Counted from the first letter of the stretch, positions 1 through 5,444 are shown. The stretch: 6,023 bases of DNA from an uncultured Acidimicrobiaceae bacterium (GCA_913031515.1 CAJWET010000104.1:1-6023); one strand, 5' to 3'. The notes: generated by a model not told the origin, from the letters alone. A program made the numbers and translations.

Positions 1-60
1 ATTATTGGTGACGTCCACAAGGTACTTCCTGCTCTGCTTGAGGCTTTGAATGCAAGGTAG
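1..60 (+). CDS. etfA: C-terminal end of a probable electron transfer flavoprotein alpha subunit (partial)
   Basis: Frame 1 is open from the left edge to a TAG at 58-60 and encodes IIGDVHKVLPALLEALNAR. This has the shape of the extreme C-terminus of EtfA/FixB proteins, where an I-V-x-D-hydrophobic-x-K-V-V-P segment (last helix of the FAD domain) ends about ten residues before the stop; the human ETFA tail as I remember it aligns without gaps. EtfA binds FAD and, with EtfB, passes electrons from acyl-CoA and other dehydrogenases to the quinone pool. Only 19 residues are visible, so the cofactor motifs are outside the window. Some TPP-dependent enzymes have loosely similar GD-x-x-x-V-L-x-A-L segments, though not usually at the C-terminus. 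The identification is by pattern recognition, not by a search. Confidence 0.6.
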   Translation: MIGDVHKVLPALLEALNAR

Positions 61-86
61 GCGCACGAGTTAGAGAAAGTCGACGA

Positions 87-99
87 GGTGAACTTCGCC
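87..99. repeat. Copy 1 of 13-bp motif GGTGAASTTCSCC
   Basis: GGTGAACTTCGCC lies 27 nt after the etfA-like stop. It is a near-palindrome (GGTGAA against TTCGCC, one G-T pair). It matches GGTGAAGTTCCCC at 242-254 in 11 of 13 positions and in the same orientation. The function is unknown; a protein-binding site or chance are both possible. Confidence 0.3.
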
Positions 100-208
100 C
101 TGAATCTAGTCACCCTTTGGTTGTTATTGGCTTGCCGGTGTGTCCATCGGGTAAAGGAAACAACGGAAAGAAACGGGCGATGAGCGTGCCCTACAGTGGC
201 TTTCTCAG

Positions 209-243
209 CAAAAAACAAAATCCCCAACCAGATCAGGTCGGGG
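209..243 (-). terminator. Rho-independent terminator (minus strand)
   Basis: Read on the minus strand, CCCCGACC pairs with GGTTGGGG (8 bp, including one G-U) around the loop TGATCT, and is followed directly by ATTTTGTTTTTTG. A GC-rich stem plus a T-rich tail is the classical intrinsic terminator layout. It could end the three-gene minus operon, whose last stop is 203 nt upstream, or a very short transcript from the -10 element at 256-264. On the plus strand the same stem would have an A-C mismatch and no T-tract, so the minus orientation is favoured. Confidence 0.65.
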
Positions 244-254
244 TGAAGTTCCCC
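242..254. repeat. Copy 2 of 13-bp motif GGTGAASTTCSCC
   Basis: GGTGAAGTTCCCC repeats the 87-99 motif with two changes. It overlaps the base of the terminator stem (GGGG at 240-243) and lies just downstream of the minus-strand -10, where transcription would start. GGGG (240-243) can also pair with CCCC (251-254), giving a hairpin that competes with the terminator stem. Confidence 0.3.
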
Positions 255-255
255 T

Positions 256-264
256 ATTATAGCA
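256..264 (-). promoter_or_regulatory. Extended -10 promoter element (minus strand)
   Basis: The minus strand reads TGCTATAAT, a perfect TGn extended -10 with the consensus TATAAT. No good -35 is seen at 16-18 nt spacing (the hexamer there is GACCAC), which is tolerated by extended -10 promoters. The predicted start near 249 would put the terminator hairpin at the very beginning of the transcript. Chance occurrence in AT-rich spacer is the alternative. Confidence 0.4.
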
Positions 265-406
265 CATGTGGATTTTCGGTGGTCCCAAAAAACGCTAAAT
301 AGACTTTAAACTCATGATTTTTCTAGAAACGAACCATGTTGCATCTGGCGATGCCATTTCCCCACACCCGAAAGACCGCTTTTTATCAATAAAAGAGATA
401 GTAAAA

Positions 407-421
407 TAGATTTTTAATCTA
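407..421 (-). other. AT-rich inverted repeat after the SCO1664-like gene
   Basis: On the minus strand TAGAT-TAAAA-ATCTA is followed by TTTTA, 25 nt after the stop at 446. A 5-bp A/T-rich stem is weak for an intrinsic terminator, so this is at most an auxiliary or pausing site; the stronger hairpin is at 209-243. Confidence 0.25.
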
Positions 422-445
422 GTATCACGATATTGCTGTGTCTGC

Positions 446-1186
446 TCAGATGACTGGCCATGGGTAGCGTCTTCCAGAAGCATCGACTGGAAACTTTCCC
501 GTTTCGAGGAGAATCCGGGCTCTTTGGCATAGGGCACCACGTTCTATCTCGTCCAGATAGTTTGCAAAAGAATTAGGTAAAGGAGAAGAAATAAGGGATT
601 CAAGATCATCCAAAATATCGATAGGAATTAGTTCTCCGGCCCAATCCCAGATCACTGTTCGAAGTTTAAATTCAACATGGAATGTAAGACCATTATCAAT
701 TGCCCAAACTTTGTCTTGTGAATCTAACAGGCAGTGTCCACCCTTTCGGTCAGTGCTATTCGCAACTAAATCGAAAATGCAGATTTGCTTCAATGATCGA
801 TGATGCTTGGGGTTTTTAAGAATGTCGAAGTAGTTAACACTTAAATCACACGGAATGAACAATTGAATCGACCCCTCTCCAAGAGGGCCTTCGCGTATAA
901 CCGTCGGAGGGACGATATCCCATCCGAGCAAATTTGAAAGTTCAAATGACGCTGCCTCCCGAAGGAAAAGCCCTTCGGGGAAATCCCACAATGGCCGTTC
1001 TCCTCTTACCGGTTTGTAGATTCCTTGAAGCATCAATTGTTCGTGAGAAATATCAATCAGATATGTAGCGTTGGAACTCCAAGGCATCCGGCCTACCAGT
1101 TCAAGTTCTCCAAATCGCAACGCCTCGAGAGCTTTTTTATTAGGTACAGGCTCTCGATCTCGGAATGGACTTTCTTGTGCGACCAT
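446..1186 (-). CDS. SCO1664-family (TIGR03843) PI3/4-kinase-like conserved protein
   Basis: Predicted 246-aa cytoplasmic protein of the actinobacterial SCO1664 family, which has distant similarity to phosphatidylinositol 3-/4-kinases; its substrate is unknown. Visible family hallmarks: GELELVGR near 26-33, YKPVRGERPLWDFP at 57-70 (K58 as the candidate ATP-binding lysine), REAASFE at 76-82, GWDIVPPTV at 88-96, RKGGH at 147-151 inside a catalytic-loop-like segment (D139, N143, D146), IDNGLTF at 163-169 (D164 as candidate metal ligand), and the C-terminal YPWP. The kinase roles are by analogy only. The ATG at 1186 was chosen because it lies 8 nt after the DUF3090 stop; an upstream in-frame ATG at 1255 would add 23 residues unlike the family and overlap DUF3090 by 61 nt. 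No strong Shine-Dalgarno precedes 1186. It is the last gene of the three-gene operon. Confidence 0.85.
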   Translation of the reverse strand: MVAQESPFRDREPVPNKKALEALRFGELELVGRMPWSSNATYLIDISHEQLMLQGIYKPVRGERPLWDFPEGLFLREAASFELSNLLGWDIVPPTVIREGPLGEGSIQLFIPCDLSVNYFDILKNPKHHRSLKQICIFDLVANSTDRKGGHCLLDSQDKVWAIDNGLTFHVEFKLRTVIWDWAGELIPIDILDDLESLISSPLPNSFANYLDEIERGALCQRARILLETGKFPVDASGRRYPWPVI

Positions 1187-1194
1187 TGGAGAGC

Positions 1195-1674
1195 TCAATT
1201 GGAGCACGGGCACCAACCATCGGAGTGGTTGAGTGGTTCCCCACAATAGATGCATGGAGGGCGTCCAGCCTTTACGACATCGACTGCTCGTATTATGAAT
1301 GCCTTGACTTGGCCCGGAGAGAGGTGGATCTGCACCACACCTGGATCAGTATCGTCGCTCTGTTCTTCGGCGACAATGACGAATTCAGAATTGCGCTCCT
1401 CGAATGCCACTCCAATTGATGAAACAGTCCATTCTGGTTGAACGGGCTCAATCAATTCAAGGGCTATCGGTATATCATCTTGGCTTATGGGCTCAGCGTC
1501 TTCTAAGAGCTGATCGAGGAATTCAGCAAGTGCTTGGACTTGCATTTTTTCAAGCTGCAAAGTCATCAATTCACCAGGGTTCCCGAATTGCAGATAAAAG
1601 ACCCGCTGGCCTTTCGGGCCGAGAGTACCAGTAGTAAAGTGCTGAACCTCTCGAAAATGAAGGTTGTGGCTCAT
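1195..1674 (-). CDS. DUF3090 family protein (TIGR03847) with C-terminal Cys cluster
   Basis: Predicted 159-aa soluble protein of the DUF3090 family, found mostly in Actinobacteria and of unknown function. Typical features are GPKGQRVFYLQFG at 19-31, then LEKMQVQALAEFLDQLL at about 41-57, a beta-rich middle, and a C-terminal RPPCIYCGEPL segment. C141, C144, C155 and C157 make a CxxC...CxC arrangement that could bind zinc. The start codon overlaps the stop of the upstream phosphatase gene in an ATGA (4 nt), which together with GGGGGA 6 nt upstream supports this start and suggests translational coupling. The downstream SCO1664-like gene starts 8 nt after the stop. The order phosphatase, DUF3090, SCO1664-like is a recurring actinobacterial arrangement, so the three proteins probably act in one process. 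Confidence 0.88.
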   Translation of the reverse strand: MSHNLHFREVQHFTTGTLGPKGQRVFYLQFGNPGELMTLQLEKMQVQALAEFLDQLLEDAEPISQDDIPIALELIEPVQPEWTVSSIGVAFEERNSEFVIVAEEQSDDTDPGVVQIHLSPGQVKAFIIRAVDVVKAGRPPCIYCGEPLNHSDGWCPCSN

Positions 1675-2348
1675 TTGGATTCCCCCAAAGGTATTACAGA
1701 GCGGAGCTCGTCGCCGGTTGAATTTACAGTTAGGACCATTGGTCCTGACTGATTGTACAAAACTGCAGAAAGCGAACAGGGTGAAATGTGGATTCGTTGG
1801 AAAAGGTCTAAAGGAATGCCCAATGCTGCAGCAATTGTTGTTTTGATAGTGTCTGCGTGCGTCACGGCTACAACGACCTCTCCATGATGTGACGCGATGA
1901 TTTTTGCTATTGTATCGACCATTCGGCTTTGGATCTGAAGAAATGATTCACCAGAAGGGAACCGAAAGTTCGATGGGGTCTTTTGGACATTCTCCCATTC
2001 AGGGAGTTTCCTGAGATCAGAAAGTTTTTTTCCTGTCCAAGTTCCAAAGTCTGCCTCGATCAGGCCTTGCCGTGTACGGGTTTTTAATCCGCATGCCTTT
2101 GCGATGGGTTGTGCCGTTTCTCTTGCTCTTTCCATCGGAGATGAATAAACAGCAGAGATCTTTCCGTATTCTGCTATGCGTCTTGCAACTAGCTCAGCTT
2201 GTTCCTTTCCTCGGTTGCTTAAGTGGAGTCCTTTCGCCCTGCCCGGAAGAATCGAGCCGGTTGTCGGGGTGTGGCCGTGTCGGACAAAACATATGACAGT
2301 GGCCGGAGTGGCATCCTTTACCTGTTTGGATTTGTTCGTTTTGCCCAT
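1671..2348 (-). CDS. Histidine phosphatase (phosphoglycerate mutase-like), MSMEG_4193 family
   Basis: Predicted 225-aa cytoplasmic enzyme of the histidine phosphatase superfamily, MSMEG_4193-type (TIGR03848). Catalytic signature: FVRHGHT with R23 and the phospho-accepting H24, SSPMERARET with R74, IEADFG with the acid E98, and VTHAD with H164. The family block PGRAKGLHLSNRG (35-47) and the FPSGES region (130-135) are also present. All core residues are intact, so it should be active; the physiological phosphoester is not known. It is the first gene of the minus operon, overlapping DUF3090 by 4 nt. About 12 polar, lysine-rich residues precede the first beta strand; no clear Shine-Dalgarno lies before the ATG at 2348, so a slightly different start is possible. 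Divergent from udgB across 134 bp. Confidence 0.9.
   Translation of the reverse strand: MGKTNKSKQVKDATPATVICFVRHGHTPTTGSILPGRAKGLHLSNRGKEQAELVARRIAEYGKISAVYSSPMERARETAQPIAKACGLKTRTRQGLIEADFGTWTGKKLSDLRKLPEWENVQKTPSNFRFPSGESFLQIQSRMVDTIAKIIASHHGEVVVAVTHADTIKTTIAAALGIPLDLFQRIHISPCSLSAVLYNQSGPMVLTVNSTGDELRSVIPLGESK
1681..1686 (-). promoter_or_regulatory. Ribosome binding site of the DUF3090 gene
   Basis: GGGGGA on the minus strand lies 6 nt before the ATG at 1674, inside the 3' end of the phosphatase gene. It is the clearest Shine-Dalgarno-like site in this operon and supports the ATGA-overlap start. Confidence 0.5.
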
Positions 2349-2405
2349 TGAGGTAACGCTATCGCTGGAAAGCTCTCAAAAGAATCCCCTATAAGTGAAA
2401 TTTTC

Positions 2406-2434
2406 CTGACAGAAGAAAGATCTCAAAATAGCGT
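2406..2434 (+). promoter_or_regulatory. Putative promoter for udgB
   Basis: CTGACA (2406-2411, 5 of 6 to TTGACA) is followed after 17 nt by TAGCGT (2429-2434), which fits the loose actinobacterial TAnnnT -10. Transcription would start near 2441, about 40 nt before udgB. The -10 is only 3 of 6 to TATAAT, so support is modest. The hexamer TAGCGT with CC after it recurs at 2467-2474, and its inverse ACGCTA is at 2356-2361 near the divergent phosphatase start. Confidence 0.3.
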
Positions 2435-2482
2435 CCGACGTTACTGTCCTTTCCTTAAACAGCGGCTAGCGTCCATAAAGTG

Positions 2483-3145
2483 ATGACCGCTATAGAGGAT
2501 CTGAATGCTCAAGTTGTTTCTTGCCGGTCCTGCCCTCGACTTGTGCAATGGAGGGAGCGAATCGCTGAAGAAAAAAGAGCAGCCTACTCTGAACAAACTT
2601 ATTGGGGGAAACCGGTCCCATCGTTCGGTGATCCTTCTGCCCACCTTCTAATTGTCGGGTTAGCTCCGGCAGCGCATGGAGCTAACCGGACTGGACGGAT
2701 GTTCACTGGGGATCGAAGCGGCGACTTTCTCTTTGCTGCCCTATATCGTGTTGGCTATGCGAGTCAGGAGATTGCGACGAATCGTGATGACGGTATGGTA
2801 CTCAGTGGGGCCTATATCACTGCCCCACTTCGTTGCGCACCTCCACAAAATAGGCCCACAGCAGAGGAGCTAAGTAACTGCCGAGACTTTTTCCAACGCG
2901 AGCTGGAGATGCTCGAAAATGTTAAGGTAATACTCGCTCTTGGAGGGATAGGTTACTCCGCAATTGCGAAGGAAGTTAACTTGCGCCCGAAACCCAAGTT
3001 CATGCATGGTTTGGAAGTGCTTCTCCCTGACGAAAAAATACTCTTGTGTAGCTATCACGTCAGTCAGCAAAATACTTTTACCGGTCGACTCACCGAAGAT
3101 ATGTTCGATGCCGTACTACTAAGAGCCCGTGAACTGGGCGCTTAG
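2483..3145 (+). CDS. udgB: Family 5 uracil-DNA glycosylase (UdgB-type, 4Fe-4S)
   Basis: Predicted 220-aa base-excision repair enzyme that removes uracil and some other deaminated bases from DNA. Numbered from the ATG at 2483: C14 and C17 (CRSCPRLVQWRE), C118 (APLRCAPP) and C133 (NCRDFF) are the four expected 4Fe-4S ligands. Motif A is GLAPAAHGANRTGR (59-72) with MFTGDRSGD after it, typical of UdgB. Motif B is H192-V-S-Q-Q-N-T-F-T-G, where the family usually has HPS. YWGKPVPSFGDP (40-51) is also characteristic. Length matches the family. An in-frame GTG at 2480 directly precedes the ATG; neither has a clear Shine-Dalgarno, so the choice shifts the protein by one residue. Two lipoprotein genes follow 78 nt downstream; a functional link is not evident. 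Confidence 0.93.
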   Translation: MTAIEDLNAQVVSCRSCPRLVQWRERIAEEKRAAYSEQTYWGKPVPSFGDPSAHLLIVGLAPAAHGANRTGRMFTGDRSGDFLFAALYRVGYASQEIATNRDDGMVLSGAYITAPLRCAPPQNRPTAEELSNCRDFFQRELEMLENVKVILALGGIGYSAIAKEVNLRPKPKFMHGLEVLLPDEKILLCSYHVSQQNTFTGRLTEDMFDAVLLRARELGA

Positions 3146-3223
3146 TCAAATCCTTGCCCTGATGTCTTAGGAATCGACTCTAATGCGGTGAGATTACAGT
3201 TGAAAACCGATAACGTCAGACAA

Positions 3224-3643
3224 ATGAAACGTTCTTTACTCCTGATCCTTGCTGCAGCCCTGCTTTTAGGAGCATGCGGAAGTTCTGGGAAGCCCGAAAC
3301 CTTTTATGAACAGACAGGCCCACTGCCGGAATACTTACAAGAGTTCCAAACCGAACTTCTGGATGGGGTAAATCCTTCTCAGGTACCGCTTGTTCAGAGA
3401 AATTTTCTTGAAGGTTGTATGGGTGGCCAGAAGGAAATCTTCGCCCAACTGTCCGGTGCAGCCCTTGCTAGAGCCTGCGGATGCAGTTATACAGAACTCA
3501 TCAAATACCTCGAAGCCAACGCAACCGAAGATCAATCTGCTTTTGACACCTTTAAGAAGATAAATAAGACTTCCAAGGAAGAGGATGGGGTCTTGGGGCA
3601 AAACTACAAAAGTATTTTTGAGGAATGTCTAGCTGGAGCATGA
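3224..3643 (+). CDS. Small lipoprotein with four conserved cysteines (paralogue 1)
   Basis: Unrecognised 139-aa predicted lipoprotein. The N-terminus MKRSLLLILAAALLLGAC is a clear lipoprotein signal: basic n-region, hydrophobic core and an L-G-A-C lipobox with lipid-attachment C18, so the mature protein should be anchored on the outer face of the cytoplasmic membrane. The mature part has NPSQVPLVQRNFLEGC (50-65), ACGCSYTELIK (84-94) and a final C135; C65, C85, C87 and C135 could form two disulfides. The gene downstream shares these blocks. I chose the ATG at 3224 rather than GTG 3188 because it puts the signal peptide at the very N-terminus; no good Shine-Dalgarno is seen for either. The stop overlaps the next ATG as ATGA, suggesting co-translation. 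Confidence 0.8.
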   Translation: MKRSLLLILAAALLLGACGSSGKPETFYEQTGPLPEYLQEFQTELLDGVNPSQVPLVQRNFLEGCMGGQKEIFAQLSGAALARACGCSYTELIKYLEANATEDQSAFDTFKKINKTSKEEDGVLGQNYKSIFEECLAGA

Positions 3644-4095
3644 AAAAACTGGTCGCAATTTTCCTGTCGACTTTTGTTTTGATTGCGTGTAGCTCTAGCG
3701 AGGACTCCCTCAGCTTTTCTGACAATCCCGGCCCGATTGACTCCAATTTGGTGGGGGCTCTCGAGGAAGGTCAAGATCCAAGCAGAGTCCCTGAGATACA
3801 AAGGAACTTCCTAGCTGGGTGTGTAATGGGGGCAACTGACCGAATGCCTGATCTAGTGGCAGTCCAAGAAACTGGATTACTGGAAGTTTGTGGTTGTAGC
3901 TACATGGAACTGGTTAAAGAAGTCCGAAGGGAAGCCGCCGCTGTTGCAGACCCGGTTACCTCCTCATCTGAGATTGAACAGGATGCCTACAAACGTTTTA
4001 AGAAACTTGATGAAGATTTCCAAGCTACTGAAGGAAGTTTCGATGACGAAATTTTAGCGCTGTTTGCTACTTGCATTCGTCAATCGCCAGCGTAG
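3640..4095 (+). CDS. Small lipoprotein with four conserved cysteines (paralogue 2)
   Basis: Unrecognised 151-aa predicted lipoprotein, paralogous to its upstream neighbour. Signal: MKKLVAIFLSTFVLIAC with L-I-A-C lipobox and C17. Shared mature blocks are DPSRVPEIQRNFLAGC (46-61), VCGCSYMELVK (83-93), a YKRFKKLDE region (117-125) and a terminal C145. The first block matches paralogue 1 in 11 of 16 positions, and C61, C84, C86 and C145 are equivalent to its cysteines. An insert of about ten residues around 100-112 accounts for the extra length. Start: ATG 3640 overlaps the previous stop by 4 nt; ATG 3625, with GAGGA directly before it, is an in-frame alternative adding five residues. The gene ends 2 nt from the convergent FrhB-like gene, leaving no room for a terminator between them. 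Confidence 0.8.
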   Translation: MKKLVAIFLSTFVLIACSSSEDSLSFSDNPGPIDSNLVGALEEGQDPSRVPEIQRNFLAGCVMGATDRMPDLVAVQETGLLEVCGCSYMELVKEVRREAAAVADPVTSSSEIEQDAYKRFKKLDEDFQATEGSFDDEILALFATCIRQSPA

Positions 4096-4097
4096 AG

Positions 4098-5288
4098 CTA
4101 TGACTTTTTCGATGGCAGTCCGACTCTCGCGCTTTCGTTTGCCCACTCAGGCCATCGAGATCTACTTTTTTGGGCGAGTTTGTGCATGAGGGCTATTGCT
4201 CCGGGGTCGTCATCTCCTGGGCGGGTCTCAATGACACCATCTTGAACCATTGCTTCGATTACGGCCCGACCAAGATCTGTCCGAACGATTGTTAAGGTCC
4301 AATCGGAAACTTCCCCGATGCCGCCGGTAGAAATATCTGCGTGTTCAGCAGCGAAGTCAGGGCAATGATTGCAGCCTTCACGTGTCCAAGCATGGCATTC
4401 TTTCAAATTGATTTCATGGTAGTCGCCGTTGTTCATCCATACCTGAAAGACTCCCTTGATATTCATTTTCTTAATGTCATCTTTATGCAGTCCGTATTTG
4501 ACCCAAAATAGCTCATCAAACATCGAGTCATCGAACGCCTTTGAACACAGCAGGCCGATATTTAGCTTGATTGGTTTTCCTACCTTGCCTACCTTCCTGT
4601 GCCACATGATCGGAGCAATGGAAGTTTGACAACTCATACCCACTAGAGCAAGACGGTCAAGCCCCCGCTCTTTTGCTTCGGGGAATGCCATGGTATTTGC
4701 AGAGTAGGTATAACGACTTCCTGCACCGCGAAGCACTTCGTCTCTATTTGTTGCCACCATCGGTTTAGCTTTCCAACCAGACTCGCCATCGCCGTCGATG
4801 CTGCCTTCCAATCCAGAAATTAGAGCCCCATCAATGACGTTGTTCTCTAAACACCAGATAAGAATGGCGGACACCAGTCCTCCATCTTGACCAATCTCGT
4901 AGACGAAATCATCAGAAGCTCTAGTGAGGATAATATCCTTGAAGACTCCAGACATTTCATCTGGCTCCCGAGTTCTGCCAAACAAATGCTCGTCGGCCTC
5001 TGTTTCCCAATCCCGAAAACGCGGACACGCTCTGGTGCAACTCGTGCAACCCTTCTCACCATGAACACAATTTGAAAGCCCTAGTTCTTCCTCTAAATGA
5101 AAGGGCATGTACTGTCCGGGTTCATGCTTGTATCCAATTACGTCATGAGGGCAAGAAATAACACAGCCAGCACAACCCGTGCAGAGTCCAGACGTGATCA
5201 CTTCATCGTAGAGTTCCTTCCATTGGAAGCTCCAGCGATTCTTTTTTTTAGGTGGAGTTTCCGTAACGGCCATGACGTGAGGATACAT
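4098..5288 (-). CDS. Coenzyme F420 hydrogenase/dehydrogenase beta subunit family protein (FrhB-like)
   Basis: Predicted 396-aa soluble flavo-iron-sulfur protein of the FrhB/FdhB/FpoF family, which transfers electrons between F420 and Fe-S or FAD partners. The N-terminus carries CTGCAGCVISCP (C36, C39, C42, C46) and a second cluster C74-x6-C81-x2-C84-x3-C88-P, consistent with two 4Fe-4S centres. The FrhB domains follow: a QDGGLVSAIL segment near 150, ALVGMSCQT, GLLCSKAFD and CNHCPDFAAEHADIS with GGIGEVSDWT. The frame stays open up to an ATG at 5375, but that extension is translated tRNA sequence. ATG 5288 has GGGA about 8 nt upstream; ATG 5273 is an alternative without a visible Shine-Dalgarno. 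It is the only F420-type gene in the window, so its partner subunit is unknown. A run of eight A residues codes for the PKKKN segment near the N-terminus. Confidence 0.88.
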   Translation of the reverse strand: MYPHVMAVTETPPKKKNRWSFQWKELYDEVITSGLCTGCAGCVISCPHDVIGYKHEPGQYMPFHLEEELGLSNCVHGEKGCTSCTRACPRFRDWETEADEHLFGRTREPDEMSGVFKDIILTRASDDFVYEIGQDGGLVSAILIWCLENNVIDGALISGLEGSIDGDGESGWKAKPMVATNRDEVLRGAGSRYTYSANTMAFPEAKERGLDRLALVGMSCQTSIAPIMWHRKVGKVGKPIKLNIGLLCSKAFDDSMFDELFWVKYGLHKDDIKKMNIKGVFQVWMNNGDYHEINLKECHAWTREGCNHCPDFAAEHADISTGGIGEVSDWTLTIVRTDLGRAVIEAMVQDGVIETRPGDDDPGAIALMHKLAQKSRSRWPEWANESARVGLPSKKS

Positions 5289-5346
5289 CGATATATCCCA
5301 ATGCTTGTGCTCTAAAGAGAAATTTGGGAGCTTGTTCTGGATTGAG

Positions 5347-5418
5347 CGCCCTCGGCAGGATTCGAACCTGCGCACATGGCTCCGGAGGCCAATGCTCTAT
5401 CCCCTGAGCTACGAGGGC
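5347..5418 (-). tRNA. tRNA-Arg (anticodon CCG)
   Basis: A full 72-nt cloverleaf without encoded CCA. Acceptor GCCCTCG pairs with CGAGGGC, discriminator G; D-arm GCTC/GAGC with an 8-nt loop; anticodon loop CTCCGGA with anticodon CCG at 5383-5385, reading CGG (Arg); 4-nt variable region; T-arm GCAGG-TTCGAAT-CCTGC. The anticodon stem TTGGC/GCCAT has a U-U mismatch at its top pair (27-43); the other four pairs are good. It lies 55 nt after the dus stop and 58 nt before the FrhB-like ATG, all on the minus strand, with no terminator seen downstream, so it may be processed from a shared transcript. Confidence 0.95.
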
Positions 5419-5420
5419 TA

Positions 5421-5438
5421 TACGCTACATGTAGCGTA
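5421..5438. repeat. Perfect 18-bp palindrome upstream of tRNA-Arg
   Basis: TACGCTACATGTAGCGTA equals its own reverse complement. As RNA it forms a 7-bp stem with a CAUG tetraloop ending 2 nt before the mature tRNA 5' end. No T-run follows, so it does not look like an intrinsic terminator. It may be an operator near the start of transcription or a hairpin in the tRNA leader affecting RNase P processing. Confidence 0.6.
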
Positions 5439-5444
5439 CTAGCG

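Larger units (their letters stand above)
61..445. other. Non-coding region between convergent genes
   Basis: These 385 bp separate the etfA-like stop (60) from the stop of the SCO1664-like gene (446). I see no convincing gene: the open frames here are short, lack ribosome binding sites and run through hairpins. The region holds a minus-strand terminator-like hairpin (209-243), an extended -10 element on the minus strand (256-264), two copies of GGTGAA-S-TTC-S-CC (87-99 and 242-254), a GGGC/GCCC hairpin (175-191) and an AT-rich inverted repeat TAGAT/ATCTA (407-421). No hairpin followed by a T-run was found for the plus-strand gene. Confidence 0.6.

Noticed and set aside
209..254. TPP riboswitch-like words (CCTGATCTGG and CTGAGA on the minus strand)
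   Set aside because: The two words occur in the wrong order and without the rest of the fold, and no thiamine gene follows.
117..302. 61-codon plus-strand open frame in the left intergenic region
   Set aside because: TTG start without a ribosome binding site, composition unlike a protein, and it runs through the terminator hairpin and -10 element.
1187..1255. N-terminal extension of the SCO1664-like protein to the ATG at 1255
   Set aside because: It would overlap DUF3090 by 61 nt and adds residues not resembling the family; ATG 1186 fits the spacing.
1025..1846. Several plus-strand frames of 60-84 codons opposite the minus operon
   Set aside because: They are antisense shadows of well-supported family genes and have no start signals or recognisable domains.
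3150..3190. Possible separate promoter for the lipoprotein pair (TTGCCC ... TCTAAT)
   Set aside because: The spacing is 19 nt and both boxes are poor; not strong enough to annotate.
2870..3801. Minus-strand frames of 64-88 codons opposite udgB and the lipoproteins
   Set aside because: They are shadows of genes whose conserved motifs are clear on the plus strand.
5289..5375. N-terminal extension of the FrhB-like protein to the ATG at 5375
   Set aside because: The extra residues (starting MRRFESC) are translated T-arm and acceptor sequence of tRNA-Arg.
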